36,929 nucleotides of DNA, from contig NZ_JAELTP010000059.1 in the NCBI RefSeq assembly GCF_016428915.1, forward strand, positions 1-36,929. The letters run 5' to 3'. A model generated the notes under the pieces. It saw nothing but the letters and a program-made list of their open reading frames with translations. It searched no databases and had not been told where the DNA came from. A program made the position numbers and the translations under genes. Positions 24,022-31,548 of the stretch are shown here, one piece after another (position 1 is the first letter of the stretch; every line of letters begins with the position of its first letter). This stretch comes from Pandoraea sp. ASV26 (GTDB lineage: Bacteria > Pseudomonadota > Gammaproteobacteria > Burkholderiales > Burkholderiaceae).

Positions 24022-25857
24022 ATGAACAACATCCAACGCAACCTTCTCGCTTCCGCCTGCCTTCTCGCCGTCATCACGATGACCGGCTGCGCCAGCTCCG
24101 GCTCGGGCGGCACCAGCGGCTCCCTCGGCGACGGTGGCGGCACTAGCGCCGGCACCGGCAGCGGCGGCGGTACGGGCACCGGCACGGTTCCCGACGGTTC
24201 CGGTGACGGGAGCAATGGAAATGGAAACGGCAATGGCAATGGCAACGGAAATGGGAACGGCAACGGGAATGGCAATGGCAATGGCAGCACCCCGGCGGCA
24301 ACCAACCCGATCGGCACCGTAGCCGGCACGGCCAGCACGGGTGTCGTGACGCAAGTCGGCAAGACGGTCAGCGACGTCGGCACGACGCTCGCCGGTACGC
24401 AACTGCCGCTGCTCAGCTCGCAAACGCAAAGCGGTCTGGCGGGTGCCGTCGTCTCCACCGGCAATGCCGTACAAACGCTCGGCAACGGCCTGTCCAACGG
24501 TCTGGGCAAGCTCGGCTCGGTGAAGGACCCGCTCAACCCCACGCTCGCCAGCGTGGGCGGTGTGGTCTCGAATCTCGGCACCGCCGGTACGCAGTTGGGT
24601 AGCGCCGTCGCCGGCCTCGGCCAGATCGGGCCGCTGACCAACACGCCGGTCAACGGTGTGACCACGCTGCTCGGCGGTGTGGTGACGTCGGTCGGCAAAG
24701 CCGGTGAAGCGCTCGGCGGCGGTCTGACGCAAACCATCACCAGTGCTCCCGTGCAACAACTGACCACGTCGCTCTCGTCGGCCATCACGCCGATCACGAA
24801 CGTCGTGACCAACACCACGCAAACGGTCGGTAACGCTACGGGCCTCGGCACACCGGTCGCAGGTCTGCTGGCCCAGGTCGGTGGCGGTCTGGCAGGTGTG
24901 GGCACCAAGATCGGGGGGCAGCTCAACAACCCGATCGCGGCTGACGTTGGCGGCATCGTCGCCGGTGTCGGCAACACGGTGGCCAGCCTCGGCGGTGTCG
25001 TCCACGGCACCCCGACGAGCAGCAACCCGCTCGCCCCGCTCACCTCGGCCCTTGGCGGCTTGACAGGCGGTCTCGGTGGCGGCACGGGCACTGGCCCCCT
25101 TGCCCCGGTCACAGGCCTCGTCTCTGGCCTGACGGGTGCGCTCGGCGGCGCCGCTGGCGGCACCTCGGGCAGCAACCCGCTCGCCCCCGTCACAAGCCTC
25201 GTCTCTGGCCTGACGGGTGCGCTCGGCGGCGCCGCTGGCGGCACCTCGGGCAGCAACCCGCTCGCCCCGGTCACGAGCCTCGTCTCCGGTCTGACGGGTG
25301 CACTCGGTGGCGCGGCTGGCGGCACCTCGGGCAGCAACCCGCTCGCCCCGGTCACGAGCCTCGTCTCCGGTCTGACGGGTGCGCTCGGCGGCGCCGCTGG
25401 CGGCACCTCGGGCAGCAACCCGCTCGCCCCGGTCACGAGCCTCGTCTCCGGCCTGACGGGTGCGCTCGGCGGCGCCGCTGGCGGTGCCTCGGGCAGCAAC
25501 CCGCTCGCCCCGGTCACAAGCCTCGTCTCCGGCCTGACGGGTGCGCTCGGCGGCGCCGCTGGCGGTGCCTCGGGCAGCAACCCGCTCGCCCCGGTCACGA
25601 GCCTCGTCTCCGGCCTGACCAGCGGCCTGGGTGTTTCGCTCTCGGCAGGCGCAGGCGCGGGCGCCTCGGCGGGCTCTGGCGGTGCTTCGGCTGGCGCTGG
25701 CGGCTCGGCCTCGGTGGGCGTGCTCACCCCGGTCACCGCGTTGCTCGGTTCGGTGACGGGGGCGGTCGGCGGCGCAACGGGCTCGGGCAGCAACAGCGGT
25801 GGCCCGCTGGCCCCGGTGACTGGCCTGCTTGGCGGCCTGCTCGGCGCGAAGAAGTAA
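24022..25857 (+). CDS. Gly/Thr/Val-rich repeat lipoprotein A (often labelled collagen-like)
   Basis: 611 residues. Lipoprotein signal MNNIQRNLLASACLLAVITM-TGC with Cys23 and Ala at +2, which predicts the outer membrane. A disordered Gly/Ser/Thr linker with 12 Asn-Gly pairs follows. A domain shared with the two paralogues (about 95-340) is built of short hydrophobic segments of the type GxVVSxLGxxV and contains TQLPLLSSQTQSGLAGAVVS, ITNVVTNTTQTVGNATGLG and GIVAGVGNTVASLGGVV. Residues 359-533 hold six complete 27-residue repeats (PLAPVTSLVSGLTGALGG then AAGGTSGSN) and a seventh partial one. The tail ends PLAPVTGLLGGLLGAKK. Glycine spacing is not a strict G-X-Y triplet, so true collagen helices are doubtful. 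AGAGGA precedes the ATG. Confidence 0.85.
   Translation: MNNIQRNLLASACLLAVITMTGCASSGSGGTSGSLGDGGGTSAGTGSGGGTGTGTVPDGSGDGSNGNGNGNGNGNGNGNGNGNGNGNGSTPAATNPIGTVAGTASTGVVTQVGKTVSDVGTTLAGTQLPLLSSQTQSGLAGAVVSTGNAVQTLGNGLSNGLGKLGSVKDPLNPTLASVGGVVSNLGTAGTQLGSAVAGLGQIGPLTNTPVNGVTTLLGGVVTSVGKAGEALGGGLTQTITSAPVQQLTTSLSSAITPITNVVTNTTQTVGNATGLGTPVAGLLAQVGGGLAGVGTKIGGQLNNPIAADVGGIVAGVGNTVASLGGVVHGTPTSSNPLAPLTSALGGLTGGLGGGTGTGPLAPVTGLVSGLTGALGGAAGGTSGSNPLAPVTSLVSGLTGALGGAAGGTSGSNPLAPVTSLVSGLTGALGGAAGGTSGSNPLAPVTSLVSGLTGALGGAAGGTSGSNPLAPVTSLVSGLTGALGGAAGGASGSNPLAPVTSLVSGLTGALGGAAGGASGSNPLAPVTSLVSGLTSGLGVSLSAGAGAGASAGSGGASAGAGGSASVGVLTPVTALLGSVTGAVGGATGSGSNSGGPLAPVTGLLGGLLGAKK
24214..24285 (+). repeat. 12 x 6-bp Asn-Gly repeat in lipoprotein A
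   Basis: Twelve AAY-GGN hexamers encode alternating Asn-Gly just behind the lipidated Cys. Wobble bases vary between units, but several neighbours are identical, so length change by slippage is possible without loss of frame. Confidence 0.9.
25096..25620 (+). repeat. 81-bp tandem repeats in lipoprotein A
   Basis: Six complete 81-base units (25096-25581) and a 39-base partial seventh, each coding PLAPVTSLVSGLTGALGG plus AAGG[T/A]SGSN. Units are nearly identical at the DNA level, including wobble positions, which indicates recent expansion or gene conversion. Confidence 0.93.
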
Positions 25858-25955
25858 CCCGCCCCCCAGCACTCGACCACGTCACCCAGAGGCCGATCGA
25901 TCATGACCCGCGCGATTCCTCCGCCCGCCTGTGACCGCCGCGATCCGGCCCTCGC

Positions 25956-25987
25956 CCCGATGCCCACGCATCGGGCCAGGCTGGCCC
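25956..25987 (+). other. Two overlapping, mutually exclusive hairpins between lipoprotein genes A and B
   Basis: CCCGATGC/GCATCGGG (25956-25975, loop CCAC) shares its last GGG with GGGCCA/TGGCCC (25973-25987). Only one can form fully. There is no T-run. They lie in the 268-base spacer after lipoprotein A and may tune expression or mRNA stability of the next gene. No gene is supportable in this spacer. Confidence 0.5.
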
Positions 25988-26125
25988 GGATCCGGCGCAC
26001 CCCACACGCCGCCCGCGCACATCGGCATCACAGCGAGCGGCCCCGGTTCCTCAAGTGGAAGTAACGACCTGACCGCGCGACGCATCGCCGGCAAACATTC
26101 AGAACAATCCAAGGAGATAGGCATC

Positions 26126-27367
26126 ATGTCCAACGTACTTCAACGCACCCTTCTCGCCTCAGCCGCCATCGGCGTCATTGCGCTCACCGGGTGCTCCAGC
26201 GGCGGCGGCGGCAGCGGCGCCACATCGACCGGCACCACGGGTACCCCGAATGCCGTAGGCACGACGGCCAGCGGCGCAGGCGGGGTCGTGAGTTCCGCAG
26301 GAAACGTCGTCAGCGCGCTGGGCGATCAAATTTCCAGCACCCAACTGCCGCTCGTGTCGACGCAAGCCACGCAAGGCTTCGGCGGCGCACTCTCGAATAC
26401 CGGCAAGGCCGTCACCGACCTCGGCAACGGCGTGAGCAGCGGCCTCGGACAAACGGGCACCTCGGCAGACTCGGTCGGCATCACGCTTGGCAGCACGGGC
26501 AACGTAGTGACCGATCTGGGTCAGGCAGGGGTGTCGTTGGGCAGCGGTGTCGCAGGGATCGGCAAGAGCGGCCCGCTCGCCGGCACCCCGGTCGATACGC
26601 TGACCAGTGCGCTCGGCAACGTGGTTGCCACGGTGGGTCAGGGCGGCATCGCCGGCGGCGCGATCCTGAAGCAAGCCTTCTCCGGCGGTCCGGTGACGCA
26701 GGTCACTTCCACGCTCTCGGCAGCGGTCAACCCGATCACCAACGTGCTGTCGGACACGACCCGCACCGTGGGTAACACCACGGGCCTCGGCGGCCCGGTG
26801 CAGAACCTGCTGACCGTACTGGGCGGCACGGTCGGCACCGTCGGCACGACGATCAAGGGCGCTTCGCCGAATCCGGTCGTCGGCGCGCTGGGCAACACCG
26901 TCGTCGCCACCGGCAACACGGTCTCGGGCCTCGGCGGCTTCGTGAACGGTCAGACGTCCACGGGCTCGTCGAATCCGTTTGGCTCGCTGCTCGGCAATCT
27001 CGGCACCACAACGGCAGGTGGCGGCAGCGCATCGAACCCGCTCGGCTCGGTCACGGGTCTGCTCGGTGGCCTCGGTGGCTCAGGTGGCAGCAGCCCGCTC
27101 GCCCCGGTCACGGGTCTGCTCGGCGGACTCGGTGGCCTCGGCGGCTCGGGCGGCAGCAGCCCGCTCGCCTCGGTCACGGGTCTGCTCGGCGGTGTGACGG
27201 GGAGTGGCTCCTCAGGCAGCGGCAACCCGCTCGCCCCCGTCACGAACCTGCTCTCGGGCGTGACGAGTGCCGCTGGCGGCAGCTCGGGCAGCGCCGCAGG
27301 CGGGCTCGGCACCCTGCTCGCGCCGGTCACCGGTCTGCTCGGCAGTGTCGCGAGCGTCGGCAAGTAA
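26126..27367 (+). CDS. Gly/Thr/Val-rich repeat lipoprotein B
   Basis: 413 residues from the ATG at 26126; the frame is open upstream to 25931, but AAGGAGA lies directly before 26126 and the lipoprotein signal starts there (MSNVLQRTLLASAAIGVIAL-TGC, Cys23, Ser at +2, outer membrane predicted). The body aligns with lipoproteins A and C: STQLPLVSTQATQGFGGALS, TGKAVTDLGNGVSSGLGQTG, VSLGSGVAGIGKSGPLAGTP, NPITNVLSDTTRTVGNTTGL and GALGNTVVATGNTVSGLGG. The C-terminal 130 residues contain degenerate repeats of [S/N]PLAPVTGLLGG[L/V] separated by Gly/Ser linkers. Function is unknown; exposure on the cell surface is inference from the lipid anchor, linker and repeats. Confidence 0.85.
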   Translation: MSNVLQRTLLASAAIGVIALTGCSSGGGGSGATSTGTTGTPNAVGTTASGAGGVVSSAGNVVSALGDQISSTQLPLVSTQATQGFGGALSNTGKAVTDLGNGVSSGLGQTGTSADSVGITLGSTGNVVTDLGQAGVSLGSGVAGIGKSGPLAGTPVDTLTSALGNVVATVGQGGIAGGAILKQAFSGGPVTQVTSTLSAAVNPITNVLSDTTRTVGNTTGLGGPVQNLLTVLGGTVGTVGTTIKGASPNPVVGALGNTVVATGNTVSGLGGFVNGQTSTGSSNPFGSLLGNLGTTTAGGGSASNPLGSVTGLLGGLGGSGGSSPLAPVTGLLGGLGGLGGSGGSSPLASVTGLLGGVTGSGSSGSGNPLAPVTNLLSGVTSAAGGSSGSAAGGLGTLLAPVTGLLGSVASVGK

Positions 27368-27434
27368 TCGTCAGCTTGACGGTGCATCGCGCATTGGGCG
27401 CATGCACCCTTTGATTCCTCGATAAGGAGATGCC

Positions 27435-28172
27435 ATGGCCCGCTTCATTTCCGACACCGGCGTTCTGATGCGCAGTCGTGGCGAATCCACCTCGCAAACT
27501 TCCGAACCCCTGGCGATGCGCGAGACCGGCAACGGTAACGGGTTCTCCAACGCTCACAGCCATAACACGTACGGTACCGATTCAGGTGCCGCCTCCGGGG
27601 CGACGTCGACTGCCTCCCCGCTCAACGGAACGCACGACACCATGAGCGACCGACACACGAACCGCAACGAACTCGTCGCCGGCATCGTCCGCTCGCTCGG
27701 ACGCCGGCTCGCCGTGTACACCGCGCTCTATCACGCAGCGCTCGCCGAACAGCTTGGCCTGAACGTCACCGATCTGAACGCGCTCGATCTGATTCTCGAA
27801 CTGGAATCGATCACCGCAGGCCAGCTCGCCGAACTCATGGGCGTGAGCTCCGGAGGGATCACCACGGTCATCGACCGGCTCGAGCGCGCGGGCTTCGTCG
27901 AGCGCGAGAAGAATCCGCACGACCGCCGCATGGTGATGATTCACCCGATCGAAGAACGCTGCGCGCAAATCGAGCAGTTCCTGTCATCGGTCTCGCGTGA
28001 GCTCACAGCGGTCAGCGCCGCGTACGACCACAGCGAACTCGCCGCGATTCACGATTTTCTGGTGCAGAGCATTCGCACCCTGAAGAGCGAAACCTTCCGT
28101 CTGCGTTTCGAGGCCGATCAGGACATCGCCGGTCTGGTCTCGAGCAGCCGGGGCACATCGACCAAGCGCTGA
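27435..28172 (+). CDS. MarR family regulator with a 70-residue N-terminal extension
   Basis: 245 residues. The MarR winged-helix core covers about 75-225: the dimer helix LVAGIVRSLGRRLAVYTALY, GLNVTDLNALDLILELE, the recognition region ITAGQLAELMGVSSGGITTV and IDRLERAGFVERE, then the wing NPHDRRMVMIHPI. The 27435 ATG has AAGGAGAT at ideal spacing, so the long form is likely made. An internal ATG at 27642 would give a more typical 176-residue MarR but has no good ribosome site. The extension is Ser/Thr/Asn-rich and disordered. It is placed between lipoprotein genes B and C in the same orientation (67 and 36 bases away), so it likely regulates this cluster, perhaps as an auto-repressor. Its ligand is unknown. 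Confidence 0.88.
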   Translation: MARFISDTGVLMRSRGESTSQTSEPLAMRETGNGNGFSNAHSHNTYGTDSGAASGATSTASPLNGTHDTMSDRHTNRNELVAGIVRSLGRRLAVYTALYHAALAEQLGLNVTDLNALDLILELESITAGQLAELMGVSSGGITTVIDRLERAGFVEREKNPHDRRMVMIHPIEERCAQIEQFLSSVSRELTAVSAAYDHSELAAIHDFLVQSIRTLKSETFRLRFEADQDIAGLVSSSRGTSTKR

Positions 28173-28208
28173 ACGCGCGCGGCGATTGCCCTAACAAGGA
28201 GAAACGTC

Positions 28209-29444
28209 ATGTCGAAGCATCTGCACCCTGCGTTGCTTGCCGCGATGGTGGCGGGCATCGTCGGTGTCACCGGCTGTTCCAGTTCTGGCGGCGGTAGCGG
28301 GGCCACGGCCAACACCCCCACCAACCCGAACTCGCCCACCAATCCGACAAACCCGACGAATCCGACGAACCCGACGACGACCAGCAACGGTGTGGTCAGC
28401 TCGGTCGGCTCGGTGGTGAGTGCCGTCGGCAATCAGGTCTCCGGCACGACGATTCCGGGGGTATCGCCGCAAGCGACGCAAGGCTTCGGTGGCGCAATCA
28501 CGCAAACCGGCAACGCCGTCACCGATCTGGGTACGGGTGTCGGCAATGGGCTCGGCCAGCTTGGCAAGTCCGGCACGAACCCGGTCGGCACCACGCTCTC
28601 GAGCACCGGGAGCGTGGTCTCCGATCTCGGCAACGCCGGGATATCGCTCGGCAGCGGCATCGCCGGTATTGGCAAGAGCGGCCCGCTCGCCAACACGCCG
28701 GTCGACACGCTCACCGGTGTGCTGGGTACGGTCGTTGCCACCGTCGGTCAGGGCGGTGTGCAAGGCGGCGCCGCGCTCACTCAGGCACTCACGAGCGCCC
28801 CCGTCGTGCAGGCGACATCGGCCCTCTCGTCGGCGATTTCTCCCATCACGAGCACGGTGGTCACGACAACGCAGACCGTCGGCAATACGACCGGTCTGGG
28901 CGCGCCCGTCGCCGGTCTGCTCGGCACGCTGGGCGGCGCCTTGAATTCCGCAGGTGCGCAGGTCAAGGCCGTTGCCCCGAACGCCGTCGTCGCCAGCCTG
29001 GGCAATCCGCTCTCGGCGCTCGGCAACACCGTCACGAGTGCTGGCGGCTTGCTCTCCGGGACTACCAGCAGTGCCAATCCGAATGCCCTCGGCAATGTGC
29101 TCGCCAGCATTGGCAACACCACTGTGACGCCAACGACCGTGAACGGCAGCAACCCGCTGGGTGCCGTCACGGGCTTGCTCGGCGGGCTCGCGGGCGGCAC
29201 CAACGCATCCGGCAGCAATCCGCTCGGCGCAGTGACCGGACTGCTGGGCGGTGTGACGAGTTCCGCAGGCGGCAGCGGCGGCGCAGGCACCGCGCTGGCG
29301 CCTGTCACGGCACTGCTGAGCACTGTCACCACGCCGCTGACGACGCTGGCCGGTTCGACTACCAGTGGTAGCGCAGGTGGCGCGGGCGGCCTGCTCGCCC
29401 CCGTCACCGGTCTGCTGAGTGGACTCGGCGGGTTGGGCAAGTAA
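28209..29444 (+). CDS. Gly/Thr/Val-rich repeat lipoprotein C
   Basis: 411 residues. Lipoprotein signal MSKHLHPALLAAMVAGIVGV-TGC, again with Cys23 and Ser at +2, followed by a Pro/Asn/Thr linker with four NPT triplets. The shared domain is present: SGTTIPGVSPQATQGFGGAI, TQTGNAVTDLGTGVGNGLGQ, AGISLGSGIAGIGKSGPLAN, ITSTVVTTTQTVGNTTGLGA and ASLGNPLSALGNTVTSAGG. The C-terminal region has looser [N]PLGAVTGLLGG repeats and ends LLAPVTGLLSGLGGLGK, nearly the same terminal motif as in A and B. AAGGAGAAA precedes the ATG. It is the last gene of the cluster, followed by terminator-like hairpins. Confidence 0.85.
   Translation: MSKHLHPALLAAMVAGIVGVTGCSSSGGGSGATANTPTNPNSPTNPTNPTNPTNPTTTSNGVVSSVGSVVSAVGNQVSGTTIPGVSPQATQGFGGAITQTGNAVTDLGTGVGNGLGQLGKSGTNPVGTTLSSTGSVVSDLGNAGISLGSGIAGIGKSGPLANTPVDTLTGVLGTVVATVGQGGVQGGAALTQALTSAPVVQATSALSSAISPITSTVVTTTQTVGNTTGLGAPVAGLLGTLGGALNSAGAQVKAVAPNAVVASLGNPLSALGNTVTSAGGLLSGTTSSANPNALGNVLASIGNTTVTPTTVNGSNPLGAVTGLLGGLAGGTNASGSNPLGAVTGLLGGVTSSAGGSGGAGTALAPVTALLSTVTTPLTTLAGSTTSGSAGGAGGLLAPVTGLLSGLGGLGK
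28341..28376 (+). repeat. 4 x 9-bp Asn-Pro-Thr repeat in lipoprotein C
   Basis: Four AAY-CCG-ACR units behind the lipidated Cys, in the same position as the Asn-Gly tract of lipoprotein A. They form a flexible linker and are length-variable in principle. Confidence 0.85.
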
Positions 29445-29521
29445 CGCCTCGCGTCGAGACGCGCAAGAGCATCGCGAGAGGGGAACGTCGGCGGGGTGCA
29501 GGTCCCAACGACGACGGTGAA

Positions 29522-29554
29522 CCCGGACAGTGAAGCGACACTGCCCGGGCTTTG
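29522..29554 (+). terminator. Hairpin terminator after lipoprotein C
   Basis: The stem CCCGGACAGTG/CACTGCCCGGG (one mismatch, loop AAGCGA) is followed by CTTTGCC, about 80 bases after the stop. The T-tract is weak. Confidence 0.6.
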
Positions 29555-29644
29555 CCGTGCCTGCTGTCTGAACAATACGCGCTAACGGTGCCCGCCAAGG
29601 ATGCCCCTCAGAGAACGAACAACGAACGCGACAACAAAAGCAAA

Positions 29645-29672
29645 AGACCCGGATGAACGTTCATCCGGGTCT
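29645..29672. terminator. Perfect 28-base palindrome, bidirectional terminator
   Basis: AGACCCGGATGAA/TTCATCCGGGTCT around a central CG, with AAAAG to the left and CTCTTTC to the right. It lies between the convergent lipoprotein C and DUF2147 genes and can terminate both; on the minus strand it ends in TTTTG. Confidence 0.8.
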
Positions 29673-29713
29673 CTCTTTCGTGCCTTTGCGCACGCGTATC
29701 GCACCGATACGGG

Positions 29714-30196
29714 TTATTGCTCGCGAATCCAGGTCTGTGTGCGGCCGATCAGCGAAATGCCGATGAAGCCGCGAACGTCGAGCTTCTTGCCGCCGTCGAC
29801 CACGGTCATCTTGCAGTTGTACTCCTTGCCGTTCTCCGGATCGAGAATCTTGCCGCCGCCGTAAGTGTCACCATCTCGACGGACTCCGCGAATGATCTGC
29901 ATGCCGAGCATCTTCTGTCCCTTGCGCGCATCGGTACAGGCCGTGCAGACGCGCTCAGGATCGTCGCTCTCGCCCAGACCCTTGGTAATCACGCCGACGT
30001 ATTCGCCGTCCTTCTCGGAGATCGTAACGAGTGCCTTCGGCTTGCCAGTGTTGTCGTCGATGGTCTTCCATACGCCGACCGGCGAAGTGTCGTCCGCCGC
30101 CATTGCCGCTTTGGCCACACCGCCCAACAGCGCCACGGCAACGAGCGCGTGAGCACCCAGACGTCGCCACGACGTCGCGTTAGAAATCTGCTTCAT
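29714..30196 (-). CDS. DUF2147 family exported protein (copy 1)
   Basis: 160 residues from the ATG at 30196; GGGAGG lies nine bases upstream. An in-frame ATG at 30205 directly abuts that ribosome site and is less likely. A signal peptide (LGAHALVAVALLGGVAKAAMA-AD) is followed by the DUF2147 domain: SPVGVWKTIDDNTGKPKALV, TISEKDGEYVGVITKG, CTACTDARKGQKMLGMQIIR and GGGKILDPENGKEYNCKMTV, ending LIGRTQTWIREQ. The two-Cys motif CTAC and a later Cys are conserved in the paralogue. DUF2147 proteins are small periplasmic beta-rich proteins without a firmly assigned function. It closes the DUF2939-DUF2147-DUF2147 run. Confidence 0.87.
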   Translation of the reverse strand: MKQISNATSWRRLGAHALVAVALLGGVAKAAMAADDTSPVGVWKTIDDNTGKPKALVTISEKDGEYVGVITKGLGESDDPERVCTACTDARKGQKMLGMQIIRGVRRDGDTYGGGKILDPENGKEYNCKMTVVDGGKKLDVRGFIGISLIGRTQTWIREQ

Positions 30197-30385
30197 GGTT
30201 GTCATCCTCCCGGATACGGAATTGATTGTCGTAGGACTCGCGATAGCCGCCATCAACACCGAGCCGCATGCGTGAGTCGCTTTGAAGATTACGCCAAAGG
30301 CGTGACGCCGTGCTGAGGAAGTCCTCTAGCCGACAACCATCCCGCGCCGCTGACGCATACCGACAAATTCCGCCGGAAGACGACG

Positions 30386-30859
30386 TTACTGCTCTCGTAT
30401 CCAGGTCTGCGTGCGACCCAGCAACGAGACCCCCCAATAGCCTCGCACTTCGAGCTTTCGGCCGCCGTCGACAACGCGCATCTTGCAGCCGTACTCGCTA
30501 CCGCTGTCCGGATCGAGAATTTTCCCGCCGGTGTATTCGTCGCTCTCCGGGTCCTTGCGAAGGCCGCGAATGATCTGCAATCCCTGAAGCTTCTTTCCTT
30601 TGCGCCAATCGGTGCACTCGTTGCAGCGACGCTCCAGGGCGTCGCTCCTGCCGAGGCTTTTGGTGAGCGATCCCACGTATTCGCCGTCCTTCTCGGTGAT
30701 GGTGATGAGCGCCTTCGGATCGCCGGTTTCATCGACGATTCGCCACACGCCCACGGGCGTCGCCATGTCGGCAGCCGCCATCGCGAACAGCGCATTGCCC
30801 CACAACATGACTGCTACACAAAGGCGTCGCCACGACGCGGTATTCGAAATCGCTGTCAA
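30386..30859 (-). CDS. DUF2147 family exported protein (copy 2), TTG start
   Basis: 157 residues, paralogous to the gene 189 bases downstream along its whole length (ISNTASWRRL vs ISNATSWRRL at the N-terminus; the last nine residues, RTQTWIREQ, are identical). The start used is a TTG at 30859: it aligns exactly with the ATG of the paralogue, and no ATG in the frame would keep the signal peptide (VAVMLWGNALFAMAAADM). No good Shine-Dalgarno is visible, so translation may depend on the DUF2939 gene ending 38 bases upstream. The domain shows TPVGVWRIVDETGDPKALIT, CNECTDWRKGKKLQGLQIIR and GGKILDPDSGSEYGCKMRVV. Function is unknown. Confidence 0.8.
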   Translation of the reverse strand: MTAISNTASWRRLCVAVMLWGNALFAMAAADMATPVGVWRIVDETGDPKALITITEKDGEYVGSLTKSLGRSDALERRCNECTDWRKGKKLQGLQIIRGLRKDPESDEYTGGKILDPDSGSEYGCKMRVVDGGRKLEVRGYWGVSLLGRTQTWIREQ

Positions 30860-30897
30860 GATGACTTACGTACCCGATAGAAGAAGGAGATTGACGA

Positions 30898-31548
30898 TTA
30901 CAACGGCGGCAAGGCAATCGCCGTCAGACGCCATTGCACGAGATTACGCCGCGTGAGCGTAAACGTCACGACACGTTCCGGACGATCGCTGCGCGAGACG
31001 TGCACGAGGAAGTGACCGAAATCCTGAAACTCGGTTCGCGTGATCGTCCGCGGCGGCTCGTTACCCGAAGCAGACGACTCGCTGCCGCCAGGAGGCGTTG
31101 CAGGGGCTGAGGGCGCCGCCGGCGTGCCGCTCTCGGCTTGCGGCGGTTGTGTAGCCGCCGGAGGTTGTGGGGCCGCATCACGCGGGGCCGGTGCGCCCGG
31201 CGCAGGCGGCAGCCCGGTGCTGTCACCGCGCAGCATGGCGGCGACGGCTTCGGGCGTGAGCAGCGCTTCGACGACGCGATCCGACACCCACCCCCCAAGC
31301 GCGAGAGCCAGCGCCCCGAAGGCGTTGCCGCGTTGCTTGTCCATCTGACGCGCGAGTTGGTCATGCAAACTCGCTTTCAGGCTCTCGCGAACGGCCGGAT
31401 AGTCCACATACGACGAAAGTGCGGTGGCATCCCGGGCATTGGCAGCATCGCGTGCACGCGACAAGGTGTAATACGGCGTGCCGAAGAGCAAACCCAGCAC
31501 GACAACCAGCGTCCCAATGGAAAGGCCGGCAATTGACAGCTTACGCAT
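30898..31548 (-). CDS. DUF2939 family membrane-anchored protein
   Basis: 216 residues. An N-terminal membrane helix (IAGLSIGTLVVVLGLLFGTPYYTL) is followed by a helical segment, RARDAANARDATALSSYVDY, then PAVRESLKASLHDQLARQMD, the usual DUF2939 start. A Pro/Ala-rich disordered stretch spans about 110-160. The C-terminal strand-rich part has FQDFGHFLVHVSRSDRPERV and TLTRRNLVQWRLTAIALPPL. The protein is probably inner-membrane anchored with a periplasmic domain. Its function is unknown. It heads a three-gene run with the DUF2147 paralogues. Confidence 0.85.
   Translation of the reverse strand: MRKLSIAGLSIGTLVVVLGLLFGTPYYTLSRARDAANARDATALSSYVDYPAVRESLKASLHDQLARQMDKQRGNAFGALALALGGWVSDRVVEALLTPEAVAAMLRGDSTGLPPAPGAPAPRDAAPQPPAATQPPQAESGTPAAPSAPATPPGGSESSASGNEPPRTITRTEFQDFGHFLVHVSRSDRPERVVTFTLTRRNLVQWRLTAIALPPL

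Noticed and set aside
25096-25620. CRISPR-like array
   Set aside because: The units are contiguous 81-bp coding repeats without spacers and stay in frame with the lipoprotein.
23658-26000. A 780-codon open frame on the minus strand opposite the small protein and lipoprotein A
   Set aside because: It is a shadow of the GC-rich repeat gene: its Pro/Glu/Ala repeats mirror the 81-bp units, it has no ribosome site, and the plus frame has a lipoprotein signal and family paralogues.
25931-26125. Upstream extension of lipoprotein B
   Set aside because: It would bury the lipoprotein signal 65 residues inside the protein; AAGGAGA directly precedes the ATG at 26126.
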